Positions 7,629 to 16,701 of a stretch of 64,000 bases of DNA are shown piece after piece. The translations under genes and the position numbers were made by a program. Source of the DNA: Rhizobium sp. FKY42 (GTDB taxonomy: Bacteria; Pseudomonadota; Alphaproteobacteria; Rhizobiales; Rhizobiaceae). A model generated the notes under the pieces. It worked only from the letters and a program-made list of their open reading frames with translations, ran no database searches and was not told the origin of the DNA. The DNA lies in contig NZ_STGA01000044.1 of assembly GCF_005222835.1 (NCBI RefSeq), positions 1-64,000 of the forward strand, given 5' to 3'. The number at the start of each line of letters is the position of its first letter. The first letter of the stretch is position 1.

Positions 7629-8015
7629 TCAGCGGCTCACGACCGGGCAACCACGCTCGTTGGCGAAGATGATGCGGTTTGGTCCGCCGCGATCATAGCC
7701 GTTGACGACAACGACACGACGATTGACATCAACCACATGCGCGCGGCGAAGGCCCATGCGGGATGCCTTTTCCTCAGCCATCCAGGAAGCACAGCCCCGG
7801 TCGCGATCACGGTCGCGGCCCCAGTCACGGCCACGATCACGACCCCAATCACGATCCGGGCCACGGTCCCAGCGCGGTCCTTCATCACGACGACCATCGA
7901 AGAACTGAACCTGAATGCGCAGCTCGTCAGAAGCTGAAGCACTGGCAAACGGCGCCAGAGCAGCCGTGGTGACAACGGCTACAGCAAGAACGGTCTTGGT
8001 GATGATCTCTTTCAT
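7629..8015 (-). CDS. secreted protein with Arg/Asp-rich repeat
   Basis: A 128-residue protein with a Sec signal peptide (about 1-28, ending near ASAS-A). A central low-complexity stretch (about 42-75) is built from GRDRD/RDWG units, followed by a compact C-terminal region with two cysteines. The repeat is also visible in DNA as imperfect 12-24 bp units (7795-7875). Predicted periplasmic or exported; function unknown. The monocistronic layout suggests its own promoter. Confidence 0.7.
   Translation of the reverse strand: MKEIITKTVLAVAVVTTAALAPFASASASDELRIQVQFFDGRRDEGPRWDRGPDRDWGRDRGRDWGRDRDRDRGCASWMAEEKASRMGLRRAHVVDVNRRVVVVNGYDRGGPNRIIFANERGCPVVSR
7795..7875. repeat. imperfect tandem repeat coding Arg/Asp/Gly units
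   Basis: CGATCACGG/CACGATC-type units recur every 12-24 bases within the secreted-protein gene and translate as GRDRD/RDWG. Such repeats are prone to length change. Confidence 0.6.
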
Positions 8016-8120
8016 GAGCGGGCTCTCCGGCTATTCCTTGGCCTCTTCGGCGATGATGGAGAAATAGCACCAAACTTCTGAACAGGTTCCGAATTTCGCG
8101 TTCAGAAAACATTCATCTGC

Positions 8121-8543
8121 TCACGAAGACAAATGCAAGACAACCTCACGCTGATGCGGTCTGTCACGATGTTCGAAAAGATATATGCCCTGCCATGTAC
8201 CAAGCGCCAGACGACCGGCCATGACGGGAATTCCAATCGAAACCTGTGTCAGCGCCGATTTTACATGAGCAGGCATATCGTCCGGCCCCTCTGTCGTATG
8301 GATCATCCACCGCATTGAGGCATCGTCGCTGGGTGGAACCAGCCGCTGAAAGAAATGCTTCAAATCGGTCTGGACGTCAGGATCGGCATTCTCCTGAATG
8401 ATCAGCGAGCAGGACGTATGCCGGACAAAGACCGTCAACAGGCCTTCCAGGATGCCGGACTGCCGCACAAAAGCGCTCGCTTTCTCGGTAAACTCGTAAA
8501 GCCCCTGGCCCCGCGTGGGGATCCTCAGCGTCGTCTGCGGCAT
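8121..8543 (-). CDS. yjbQ: YjbQ-family protein (UPF0047)
   Basis: A 140-residue single-domain protein of the YjbQ/UPF0047 family. The signature HTSCSLIIQENADPDV is near 42-57, and the ending GTWQGIYLFEHRDRPHQR is typical. Some members have weak thiamine-phosphate synthase activity; the physiological role is not settled. Length equals the family norm. It lies 13 bases downstream of the DUF930 gene on the same strand, so the two are probably co-transcribed. Confidence 0.9.
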   Translation of the reverse strand: MPQTTLRIPTRGQGLYEFTEKASAFVRQSGILEGLLTVFVRHTSCSLIIQENADPDVQTDLKHFFQRLVPPSDDASMRWMIHTTEGPDDMPAHVKSALTQVSIGIPVMAGRLALGTWQGIYLFEHRDRPHQREVVLHLSS

Positions 8544-8556
8544 GCCTGCCCCTTTC

Positions 8557-9597
8557 TTAATGAACCGGAAATCGGCGCGCCGCCCATTGGCTGCGAGGCA
8601 CCTTGTCTCCCACGGCGAACTGGAAGCTCGTCACCCGCGTGGCGTCGCCATCCACCTCGCATCGATAGTGAATATCGTACCAGACGCCGGACGCACGAAA
8701 GGCTGCGAGATCGACCTGCATGACATTGCCTGTTTGCAGGCGGATATTCGGCAGATATTCCGGGTCGAACCTCTCTTTGCTGTGTTTCAACTGCTCACGC
8801 AATTCCGTTGCGCACAACTGCGATGCCCGCTGCTCACGCGGAACACCAGCCATTGCCATCATCGCTACCATTTCGCCGCTGGCGGAGGCGGAGTAGAGTT
8901 TCTTGGCCTCTCGCAGGGCAGTCTTGGTCTGGGCTGGCGGTGGCTTGCGTTCAGCATCGGCGGGCTTCTCCGGCTTTGCCTGCGGCAGGGGAACAACAGA
9001 GGCAAGAGCCTCACCCTGCCCCGCATTGGCCGGCGTGTCGACTTCCGGCAAAGCGATGTCCGGCTGTGCTGCAACAGGCTTTTCAACCTGATCGGCTGTC
9101 TTGGCGTCCGCGGGCGGCGGAGGTTCCTGCGACGCTTCGACGGGCTTGGCTTCAGCCTGTGCTTCGTGCGCCACAGGCGGCGCAGGCTCTGCCTTGGCTG
9201 CCTCGGCACCATCGCCATCAAGTGCCTTCTCCGGACCACTATCCTTTTCACCGAATTGGAATGCAGGTCGAAGCACCGGTGTCTGCATCGTAGTCACGGG
9301 CTTTTCCGGGTCTGGTTTTTCCTGCGGCGGCGGCGGCGGAGGCGGTGATGGAGGTTCTTTGGCCTTTGGTGCGGGAGGTTGCTCAGGCGACTTTTCCGGC
9401 TCAGGTTCTGGCGGCGGAACGATCTCGACTGAAACCGTCTCTTCCGTCGGCTGCGGCGGATCGGAATGAGGCAGACCGATCAGAATCACGCCAAGAACCA
9501 CCACATGAATGACAACAGACGCCACGGTTCCCAGCGGGTAACCGGGCTTTGGAGCGGCCTCATTCATTGGCGACTGATGGTCAGGTTCATCCTGCAT
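8557..9597 (-). CDS. DUF930 protein with TonB-like proline-rich anchor
   Basis: A 346-residue protein. A short cytoplasmic tail precedes one membrane segment (about 24-42). A long Pro/Glu/Lys-rich periplasmic linker (45-230) resembles TonB. The C-terminal DUF930 domain (about 245-346) has conserved cysteines (SQLCATEL, HYRCEV). DUF930 is common in Rhizobiales and has no known function. The architecture suggests an inner-membrane protein reaching through the periplasm. No TonB C-terminal domain is present, so I do not call it TonB. Confidence 0.8.
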   Translation of the reverse strand: MQDEPDHQSPMNEAAPKPGYPLGTVASVVIHVVVLGVILIGLPHSDPPQPTEETVSVEIVPPPEPEPEKSPEQPPAPKAKEPPSPPPPPPPQEKPDPEKPVTTMQTPVLRPAFQFGEKDSGPEKALDGDGAEAAKAEPAPPVAHEAQAEAKPVEASQEPPPPADAKTADQVEKPVAAQPDIALPEVDTPANAGQGEALASVVPLPQAKPEKPADAERKPPPAQTKTALREAKKLYSASASGEMVAMMAMAGVPREQRASQLCATELREQLKHSKERFDPEYLPNIRLQTGNVMQVDLAAFRASGVWYDIHYRCEVDGDATRVTSFQFAVGDKVPRSQWAARRFPVH

Positions 9598-9663
9598 GCA
9601 TCCACATGTAGGCGGATAGGCGCAGACAATCGAGAGCCTTGCGCATCAAAAGCAAGTGCACCA

Positions 9664-9698
9664 ACAAAAAACCCGGCGGAAGGTCAATTCCGCCGGGT
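9664..9698 (-). terminator. Rho-independent terminator of rpoD
   Basis: ACCCGGCGGAA and TTCCGCCGGGT (9671-9698) form an 11-bp stem. On the minus strand it is followed by a run of T (complement of 9664-9670). It lies 25 bp past the rpoD stop. Confidence 0.9.
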
Positions 9699-9722
9699 CG
9701 TAATCTTTCAGACAGGATCGGT

Positions 9723-11774
9723 TTAGCTATCCAGGAAGCTGCGCAGCTTGCGCGAGCGGCTTGGGTGCTTCAGCTTGCGAAGGGCCTTCGCTTCGATCTG
9801 GCGGATACGCTCGCGGGTAACCGAGAACTGCTGTCCGACTTCTTCCAGCGTGTGGTCCGTGTTCATGCCGATACCAAAGCGCATGCGCAGAACACGCTCC
9901 TCACGCGGCGTCAGCGACGCCAGAACGCGTGTCGTGGTTTCGCGCAGGTTTGCCTGAATGGCAGCATCGATCGGCAGAAGTGCATTCTTGTCCTCGATGA
10001 AGTCTCCGAGGTGGCTATCTTCTTCGTCGCCCACGGGGGTTTCGAGAGAGATCGGCTCCTTGGCGATCTTCAGAACCTTGCGCACCTTCTCCAGCGGCAT
10101 GGCCAGCTTTTCGGCCAGTTCTTCCGGGGTCGGCTCGCGACCGATTTCGTGCAGCATCTGGCGCGAGGTACGAACGATCTTGTTGATCGTTTCGATCATG
10201 TGCACCGGAATACGGATCGTGCGTGCCTGGTCAGCGATCGAACGCGTAATGGCCTGACGAATCCACCATGTCGCATAAGTGGAGAACTTGTAGCCACGAC
10301 GATATTCGAACTTGTCGACCGCCTTCATCAAGCCGATATTGCCTTCCTGAATAAGATCCAGGAACTGCAAGCCACGGTTTGTGTATTTCTTGGCGATGGA
10401 GATGACGAGACGCAGGTTTGCCTCGACCATTTCCTTCTTGGCAATGCGCGCCTCGCGCTCGCCCTTCTGCACCATATGCACGATACGGCGGAATTCCGTG
10501 ACCGAAATACCGGTTTCCGTCGCCAGATTCTGGATTTCCTGACGGATGTCGCGGATCGTCTGGTTTTCCGACTTGGCGAATTCCTTCCAGCCGCGCGCAG
10601 CGAGGTTGGCGATGGACTTCATCCAGTGCGGATCGAGTTCGGCACCCTGATACTGCTCCAGGAAGCTCTCGCGCTTCACGCCATAGGACTCGGCAAGACG
10701 CAGCAGGCGACCTTCGTTCTGCACGAGGCGCTTGTTGATGTCATAGAGCTGCTCGACAAGGCTGTCGATACGATTCTGGTTGAGCGACAGCGACTTGACC
10801 GCCGTGATCAGCTGATCCTTCAGTTCCTTGTAGCGACGCTCCTGACCGGAAGAAAGCGTACCCGTGCAGGACAGGCGGGCTTCCACCTGCTGGTCCTGCA
10901 GCTTGCGCAGCTTCTTGTAGGTATCGGCAATCAGATCGAGCGTTTCCATGACCTGCGGGCGAAGTTCCGCTTCCATGGCAGCAAGGGAAAGGCTCGATTC
11001 ATCATCGTCCTCTTCCTCTTCTTCCGGCATGGGCATGTCGCCGCCGACATTGGTGATATCGTCGTCATTGGCCGGAGAACGCGACCGGCGCGTCTTTTCC
11101 TTTTCCTCGGCAGCCTTACGGTCGGCCTCGATCTTTTCCGGGCTCTGGAACTGCGGCGCAGCCTTGGCTTCCGGACCAGAATAGGTGGTTTCCAGATCGA
11201 TGATTTCGCGAAGCAGCGTCGTGCCTTCGTTCAGCTCGTCACGCCAGATGATCAGAGCCTGGAAGGTCAGCGGGCTTTCGCACAGACCCGCGATCATGGT
11301 TTCGCGGCCAGCCTCGATGCGCTTGGCGATGGCAATTTCGCCCTCGCGCGACAGAAGCTCGACAGACCCCATTTCACGCAGATACATGCGCACCGGATCG
11401 TCGGTACGGTCTGTCGGCTCGCGCTTCTTGGTTGCGGCAACAGCTGTGCCGGTCGTGGTGGTCAGTTCGCCACCTTCGCTTTCGGCCTCGTCGTCGCTGC
11501 TGTCTTCCTCGGCTTCCTTTTCCTCGGCGTCATCGTCTTCCACAACGTTGATGCCCATGTCGGACAGCATCGCCATCGTGTCTTCGATCTGCTCGGAGGT
11601 CACTTCTTCCGAAGGAAGCACCGCGTTCAGCTCGTCCATGGTCACATAGCCGCGCTTCTTCGCGAGCTTGATCATTTTCTTGACCGCGTCATCCGAAAGG
11701 TCGAGAAGCGGACCGTCGCTTGCGCCGTCGCGTTCGTTTTCAGCTTCTTCGTTTTCTTTGACTTTTGTTGCCAT
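9723..11774 (-). CDS. rpoD: RNA polymerase primary sigma factor RpoD
   Basis: A 683-residue housekeeping sigma factor. Region 1.1 is at the N-terminus, followed by a long acidic spacer (Glu/Asp-rich, about 90-280) typical of proteobacterial RpoD. Region 2 contains [29 protein letters not shown]-type core sequence, and region 4 carries the helix-turn-helix [20 protein letters not shown] near the end. The ATG at 11774 is preferred over an upstream start because AAGGAAA precedes it and [10 protein letters not shown] is the usual rhizobial start. Downstream of dnaG, as in many bacteria, but with a 395-bp gap suggesting its own promoter. Confidence 0.97.
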   Translation of the reverse strand: MATKVKENEEAENERDGASDGPLLDLSDDAVKKMIKLAKKRGYVTMDELNAVLPSEEVTSEQIEDTMAMLSDMGINVVEDDDAEEKEAEEDSSDDEAESEGGELTTTTGTAVAATKKREPTDRTDDPVRMYLREMGSVELLSREGEIAIAKRIEAGRETMIAGLCESPLTFQALIIWRDELNEGTTLLREIIDLETTYSGPEAKAAPQFQSPEKIEADRKAAEEKEKTRRSRSPANDDDITNVGGDMPMPEEEEEDDDESSLSLAAMEAELRPQVMETLDLIADTYKKLRKLQDQQVEARLSCTGTLSSGQERRYKELKDQLITAVKSLSLNQNRIDSLVEQLYDINKRLVQNEGRLLRLAESYGVKRESFLEQYQGAELDPHWMKSIANLAARGWKEFAKSENQTIRDIRQEIQNLATETGISVTEFRRIVHMVQKGEREARIAKKEMVEANLRLVISIAKKYTNRGLQFLDLIQEGNIGLMKAVDKFEYRRGYKFSTYATWWIRQAITRSIADQARTIRIPVHMIETINKIVRTSRQMLHEIGREPTPEELAEKLAMPLEKVRKVLKIAKEPISLETPVGDEEDSHLGDFIEDKNALLPIDAAIQANLRETTTRVLASLTPREERVLRMRFGIGMNTDHTLEEVGQQFSVTRERIRQIEAKALRKLKHPSRSRKLRSFLDS

Positions 11775-12169
11775 GTATTTCGTCTTTCCTTGGACGTCAT
11801 TCGCAGCGCTTCGGCTAAGCCGCCACAACACAGTTAAAACAGCGTCGCGAATCGCACCAGAACACGTACCGGGTGGACAATTAATTCCCGATTAACCAAG
11901 GCGGAATTGAGCCACAAAACAAAAGCTGGTTATCGCGAAGGCGAAGGACCATGCTCGTATGTCGGTGTGCTTCACTCCGCCTATGAATGTCTAGGACGGT
12001 GATTCCCACAAATTTCCCTCCCGTCAAGCCTTTATCGGGCCAACACAGTGATTAAAGTGGAAAAATGCCTAACCACCGTGCTTCCTCACACCACATCACG
12101 GTTGTCGCTTAAATGGTGATCATTTTGCGTATGGCAAGATGCCCGAACGTACCAAGAACCGATCAGGCC
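11775..12169. other. intergenic region between dnaG and rpoD
   Basis: The 395-bp gap holds no convincing gene. On the minus strand a CTTGAC (complement of 12023-12028) could be a -35 box for rpoD, but the -10 match about 17 bases on is poor. I see no strong hairpin. Confidence 0.4.
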
Positions 12170-14206
12170 TCAATTTCCATGGCTGACCGCCGCACCTTTC
12201 ACGCGGCCTGACATGACACCGAACCCGTCGATAATAGCTTCCTGGTTTTCCATGCGGGTGATTTCCAGCTGAACTTCTGAAAGCGCACGTAACAAAGGCT
12301 CGATATTGTCTTCATCGCCGGCTTCCGTTGCGATCGCAATTTCGCGCTCAAGCCCCATTTTTTCGAAACGCAGAGCCTTGGTCCGTTTGTGCAGCGAAAG
12401 CGCCTGCCGATATCCCTCGCGTGCGTCTTCAATGGCGGCCTGTTCGGTTGCAATCCAGAGGCGCGCGTTACGAACCTGCTGATCCAGCGCCGCCACCAGT
12501 TGCTCGAAACCCTGGGCGCTCAGTTTTTCCAAAAGATAGTCCCGCGATAGATGCGGACCAGCCGTAGCTGCAACCGGCAGCATGGCGGACCAGAAGCGCT
12601 GGAGATCGCGATTCTCAAAATCGATGGCAGCGATCTCATCATATTCCTCCAGCAGCAATTGCGGGTGGTTGACGATGGTGATTGCCAGAACCACCTCGCG
12701 CAGAGCCGGAAGCTCCCGATATCCACGAACGACACCCGTCCGGGCCAAACGATCCGATACGCTCATGCCGCGGCTCGAGCCTGCCGCCTGCCCCTTGTTG
12801 CCGAAGCCACCGCCAGCACCACTCCCTGGCCGTCGGCCCTGCCCTCGCTGCGGCTGCCCGCCGAAGGCCTGTCCTCCAAACCCTTGCCCACCACCATATT
12901 GGGGGCGAAAAAGCGCGTTCAGCCGCTCGCGAACATCCTGCTGGTAAAGACGGCGCACGCTTTCGTCCGCAATCACCGAGACGATCTGCTTCAGGCGTGC
13001 CTCGAGCTCGGCCTTCTTCTCCGGCGTCTCGAAACCGCCACCCGCTGTCTCGCGCGACCAGATCATCTCGGAAAGCGGCTGGGCCTGTGCCATGACACGG
13101 TCGAACGGCTCCCGCCCCTCATGCCGCACGAGATCATCGGGATCCTTGCCATCGGGCAGAAGCGCAAAACGAACCGAGCGGCCGGGTTTCAAGTGCGGAA
13201 GCGCCAGATCGGCGGCACGATGGGCAGCACGAATACCGGCACCGTCGCCATCGAAGCAGAGAACAGGCTCCGATGTCATGCGCCAAAGCAGCTCGAGCTG
13301 GTTCTCCGTCAGCGCAGTGCCAAGAGGTGCCACGGCATTTTCAACACCCGCCTGATGCAGCGCAATGACATCCATATAGCCTTCGACGGCAATGATCGTG
13401 CCCTGCTCCGCCTGCCCTCGGGCGCCGATCTGCGCTGCCCTGCGGGCCCGCGTAAAGTTGTAGAGAACATTGCCCTTGTGGAAGAGCTCGGTCTCGTTGG
13501 AGTTCAGATATTTCGCAGGCGCATCCGGCGACATGGCGCGTCCGCCAAACGCTATCACCTTCTCGCGCGACGAGAGAATGGGAAACATGATGCGGTCACG
13601 AAACCGGTCGTAGGAAACGGCGATACCCTCGCCATGCACCACCAGGCCACAGGCTTCGATCTGATCCCTCGGAATGCCTTTGCTCGCCAGATGCTCCTTC
13701 AGCGCGTTGCGGCTGTCGGGAGCATAGCCGAGGCGGAACGTATCGATGGTCTTCGCACTCAGGCCACGGTCGCGCAGATAGGCCCGAGCCTTGGCTCCGA
13801 CAGCGCTCTGAAGCTGATCCTGGAAAAAGCGGGTCGCCATTTCCATGACATCGATGAGGGTGGCGCGTTCCTTTTCGCGCTTTTCCGCTTGCACATCCGG
13901 CTGCGGCATTGCGATGCCCGCGAGATCGGCGATGGTCTGGACCGATTCGACGAAGCTCATGCCCTCGATTTCCTGCAGAAAGCGGAAATGGTCGCCGGAG
14001 ACACCGCAACCGAAACAATGATAGCGTCCCTTGCGATCCTCGCAGTGGAAGCTCGGGCTCTTTTCACCATGAAATGGGCAGCACGCCCAGAAATCACCGC
14101 GAGAGACATTCGTCTTCTTGCGATCCCATGTGACGCGGCGCGCAATCACCGTCGAGATCGGCACCCGGTCGCGTATCTCGTCTAGGAAAGTGTTGGAAAA
14201 GCGCAT
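12170..14206 (-). CDS. dnaG: DNA primase DnaG
   Basis: A 678-residue primase that makes RNA primers at the replication fork. The N-terminal zinc ribbon has CPFHGEKSPSFHC and CFGCG at about 40-65. The catalytic TOPRIM core contains EGYMDVIAL and CFDGDGAG. A Gly/Gln-rich linker (about 430-475) precedes the C-terminal helicase-interaction domain. The ATG at 14206 is chosen because GAGGG sits seven bases upstream and MRFSNTFLDEIR is the conserved start; an ATG at 14227 lacks a ribosome-binding site. Followed by rpoD on the same strand. Confidence 0.96.
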   Translation of the reverse strand: MRFSNTFLDEIRDRVPISTVIARRVTWDRKKTNVSRGDFWACCPFHGEKSPSFHCEDRKGRYHCFGCGVSGDHFRFLQEIEGMSFVESVQTIADLAGIAMPQPDVQAEKREKERATLIDVMEMATRFFQDQLQSAVGAKARAYLRDRGLSAKTIDTFRLGYAPDSRNALKEHLASKGIPRDQIEACGLVVHGEGIAVSYDRFRDRIMFPILSSREKVIAFGGRAMSPDAPAKYLNSNETELFHKGNVLYNFTRARRAAQIGARGQAEQGTIIAVEGYMDVIALHQAGVENAVAPLGTALTENQLELLWRMTSEPVLCFDGDGAGIRAAHRAADLALPHLKPGRSVRFALLPDGKDPDDLVRHEGREPFDRVMAQAQPLSEMIWSRETAGGGFETPEKKAELEARLKQIVSVIADESVRRLYQQDVRERLNALFRPQYGGGQGFGGQAFGGQPQRGQGRRPGSGAGGGFGNKGQAAGSSRGMSVSDRLARTGVVRGYRELPALREVVLAITIVNHPQLLLEEYDEIAAIDFENRDLQRFWSAMLPVAATAGPHLSRDYLLEKLSAQGFEQLVAALDQQVRNARLWIATEQAAIEDAREGYRQALSLHKRTKALRFEKMGLEREIAIATEAGDEDNIEPLLRALSEVQLEITRMENQEAIIDGFGVMSGRVKGAAVSHGN

Positions 14207-14654
14207 CGGACCCTCAAGATTATCCATCCATGTAGTACGTGCCGGGGCAATGCGCCATCATCATCGACGGCAGCCCCCACTATCCACAGCTCCAAACGAG
14301 ATAACCTCTCACTTCTTACCCGGCTTGTGACAAAACTAAGGCACATGCTGCAGAGCAAAAATTATAATTTTGTAATTTGATTGTTGGCGGCTGCAGGCGT
14401 TTTCTACAAGTGCCTTCTCGACGTCCCACTCTCCATCGGGAAGGCTGACAGAAAAGGCGCAGATGCAGCCCCCCCCCCGCTCGCGCCTTTAGCAACCGCT
14501 CTTCCCTGGGGCGCGTTGCGAATGTCCAGGCGTAGAGAGGCAGGGCCATCCCTAAGCCCTGCCTCGCTTGCCTTTATGGAACGACCTCCAAACGAAAAGG
14601 CTGGATCCTTGTCCCCGGATCCAGCCTTTTCGTGTTTCTGAACGTAGAAAGTGC
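14207..14654. other. intergenic region between yqeY and dnaG
   Basis: No supported gene. It contains an AT-rich patch (14345-14390) that may hold the dnaG promoter and a run of ten C (14467-14476). A 10-bp hairpin GAGGCAGGGC/GCCCTGCCTC (14537-14565) and the yqeY terminator (14592-14633) are also present. Confidence 0.5.
14592..14633 (-). terminator. terminator downstream of yqeY
   Basis: ACGAAAAGGCTGGATCC and GGATCCAGCCTTTTCGT form a 17-bp near-perfect stem with an 8-base loop. The T-rich flank on the minus strand fits termination of yqeY transcription; the symmetric stem could act in both directions. Confidence 0.75.
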
Positions 14655-15107
14655 TTACTTCAAAAGCTCTTTGACCAGCCCCGATGCCTTTGCAAAATCC
14701 ATCTGGCCGGCATAGCGCTCCTTCAGGACACCGATGACCTTGCCCATGTCGCGCAGACCCTGAGCCCCAATTTCTGCAATCACCGCCTCGCAGGCAGCGC
14801 GCACGGCCTCGTCAGACATCTGTGCTGGCATGAAGGAACGAATGATTTCGATTTCCTCCCGCTCTTGCGCAGCAAGTTCCGCGCGACCGCCCTCGTCATA
14901 GATCTTGGCCGATTCCTCGCGCTGCTTGATCATCTTCTGCAGGATCTGCAGGATCTCATCGTCGGTTACCGGATCCTTGCCTACGCCACGATGGGCGATG
15001 TCGCGATCCTTGACCGCGGTCTGGATCAGGCGGACGGTGGAAAGGCGGCGACTATCCTTGGCCTTCAAGGCTTCCTTCATCGCATTGGAAAGTGTGTCGC
15101 GCATCAT
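14655..15107 (-). CDS. GatB/YqeY domain protein
   Basis: A 150-residue all-helical YqeY-type protein, related to the tail domain of the GatB amidotransferase subunit. The family signature includes REESAKIYDEGGRAELA and FMPAQMSDEA. It may bind tRNA or assist amidation, but the role of free YqeY is not established. Two ATGs occur at 15107 and 15104; the first is closer to AAGGAG. Divergent from carA, with a common hairpin-rich upstream region. Confidence 0.9.
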   Translation of the reverse strand: MMRDTLSNAMKEALKAKDSRRLSTVRLIQTAVKDRDIAHRGVGKDPVTDDEILQILQKMIKQREESAKIYDEGGRAELAAQEREEIEIIRSFMPAQMSDEAVRAACEAVIAEIGAQGLRDMGKVIGVLKERYAGQMDFAKASGLVKELLK

Positions 15108-15426
15108 CTTCTTCTTATCTCCTTATAAAGGCGTCCGCGCATTTCGTTTCGCTGAAGCAAGACGCCTTTGGTGGGCGATCTCTTAAACCACCCGGCGATG
15201 CGGATCAATTCGGAGGTTGGAATACTTGCGTCTACCCTGTTCAAATGACAGATTACCTGGAGAACTCGGATTGACCATCGCAAACACTTTCACTATTTTC
15301 CCGCACCTGCACGAGAATTGTATCCAAAGCCAGGCGCGACCTTCCGCGCGCCATTTTTCGCGACCATAGATGGCCCTATGGCTCTGCCGCTTGAAGTGGC
15401 CGGGCAACGGGCGGAGACAAACTGTT
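15108..15426. promoter_or_regulatory. divergent yqeY/carA leader with two inverted repeats
   Basis: AAAGGCGTC (15127-15135) pairs with GACGCCTTT (15161-15169). Immediately beside it GGTGG (15170-15174) pairs with CCACC (15188-15192). They lie between the two divergent starts and could be transcript-leader hairpins or an operator. No small gene is seen in the rest. Confidence 0.4.
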
Positions 15427-16632
15427 ATGACCAATACTGCACCCTGGACCTCTCGCAAGCCAACGGCTGTCCTTGTTCTCGCGGATGGCACGGTGATTGA
15501 GGGCGTCGGGATTGGCGCCACAGGCAAGGTGACGGCAGAAGTCTGCTTCAACACTGCGCTGACCGGCTATCAGGAAATCCTGACGGACCCCTCCTATCTC
15601 GGACAGATCGTTACCTTCACCTTCCCGCATATCGGCAATATCGGCACCAATGATGAAGATGTGGAAGACCTGACGCCCGCAGCACGCCGCGGCGCGGTCG
15701 GCACCATCTTCAAGGCGGATATCACCGAGCCATCGAACTATCGTACGGCGAAGCACCTGAACGACTGGCTGGCAAGCCGCGGCATCATCGGCCTTTCTGG
15801 TATCGATACACGCGCGCTGACCGCCTGGATCCGCGAGCATGGCGCTCCGAACGCAGTCATCGCCCACGATCCGAACGGCGTGTTCGACATCGAGGCGCTG
15901 AAGGCGGAAGCCCGCGCGTGGAGCGGTCTGGTGGATCTCGACCTCGCCAAGGAAGCGACCTCCGGTCAGTCTTCGCAGTGGACCGAAAAGCCATGGGTCT
16001 GGAATGAAGGTTATGACGAGCTGAAGGCCGAGGACGCCAAGTATCACATCGTCTGTGTGGACTACGGCGTGAAGCGCAACATTCTGCGCCTCTTCACGGG
16101 TCTTGATTGCAAGGTCACCGTTGTTCCTGCAAACACGACTGCAGAAGATATCATGGCGCTGAACCCGGATGGCGTGTTCCTGTCCAACGGTCCTGGCGAT
16201 CCGGCAGCAACTGGCAAGTATGCGGTGCCGGTCATCCAGCAGATCATCAAGACGGAAACGCCGACATTCGGCATATGCCTCGGCCACCAGATGCTGGGTC
16301 TGGCACTCGGTGCCAAGACCGAGAAGATGCATCAGGGCCACCATGGTGCAAACCATCCGGTCAAGGATCATACCACCGGCAAGGTCGAGATCGTTTCCAT
16401 GAACCACGGCTTCGCGATCGACTCGAAGTCGCTGCCGGAAGGTGTGGAAGAGACTCACATTTCTCTGTTCGACGGAAGCAACTGCGGCCTGCGTCTCGCA
16501 GGCAAGCCTGTCTTCTCGGTCCAGCATCACCCGGAAGCTTCGCCCGGCCCGCAGGACAGCCACTACCTGTTCCGCCGCTTCATCAACCTTGTGCGCGAGC
16601 GCAAGGGTGAGGCGGCACTGGCCGAACGGTAG
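15427..16632 (+). CDS. carA: carbamoyl-phosphate synthase small subunit CarA
   Basis: A 401-residue glutaminase subunit that releases ammonia from glutamine for CarB, feeding arginine and pyrimidine synthesis. The C-terminal class I amidotransferase domain has the nucleophile in FGICLGHQMLG and the His/Glu pair in QHHPEASPGP. The ATG at 15427 is preceded by GGAG; an in-frame upstream ATG adds an unlikely 19-residue Trp/Arg-rich extension. carB lies about 5.5 kb away, not adjacent as in enterics. Confidence 0.97.
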   Translation: MTNTAPWTSRKPTAVLVLADGTVIEGVGIGATGKVTAEVCFNTALTGYQEILTDPSYLGQIVTFTFPHIGNIGTNDEDVEDLTPAARRGAVGTIFKADITEPSNYRTAKHLNDWLASRGIIGLSGIDTRALTAWIREHGAPNAVIAHDPNGVFDIEALKAEARAWSGLVDLDLAKEATSGQSSQWTEKPWVWNEGYDELKAEDAKYHIVCVDYGVKRNILRLFTGLDCKVTVVPANTTAEDIMALNPDGVFLSNGPGDPAATGKYAVPVIQQIIKTETPTFGICLGHQMLGLALGAKTEKMHQGHHGANHPVKDHTTGKVEIVSMNHGFAIDSKSLPEGVEETHISLFDGSNCGLRLAGKPVFSVQHHPEASPGPQDSHYLFRRFINLVRERKGEAALAER

Positions 16633-16653
16633 AATTCATATTCATGAACCAAG

Positions 16654-16682
16654 ATGGCCCGGTTGTTCTTCCGGGCCATTTG
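16654..16682 (+). terminator. carA terminator
   Basis: ATGGCCCGG and CCGGGCCAT form a 9-bp stem with an 8-base loop, 21 bp after the carA stop. The T-run is short. Confidence 0.7.
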
Positions 16683-16701
16683 CATTCGAACTACCGGAAA
16701 A

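Noticed and set aside
7795-7875. CRISPR array from regular CGATCACG units
   Set aside because: The units are in frame, code Arg/Asp/Gly repeats, and lie inside a signal-peptide protein.
8557-9597. TonB energy-transducing protein
   Set aside because: It has the anchor and Pro-rich linker, but the C-terminal domain is DUF930 and no ExbB/ExbD genes are adjacent.
9639-11837. 732-codon plus-strand open frame across rpoD
   Set aside because: It is the antisense shadow of the rpoD gene; GC-rich codons keep the reverse frame open, and the translation shows no domain.
12551-14185. 544-codon plus-strand open frame across dnaG
   Set aside because: Antisense shadow of dnaG with no recognisable protein features.
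14467-14476. Run of ten C as a phase-variable tract
   Set aside because: It lies between yqeY and dnaG, not inside a supported gene or clear promoter spacer.
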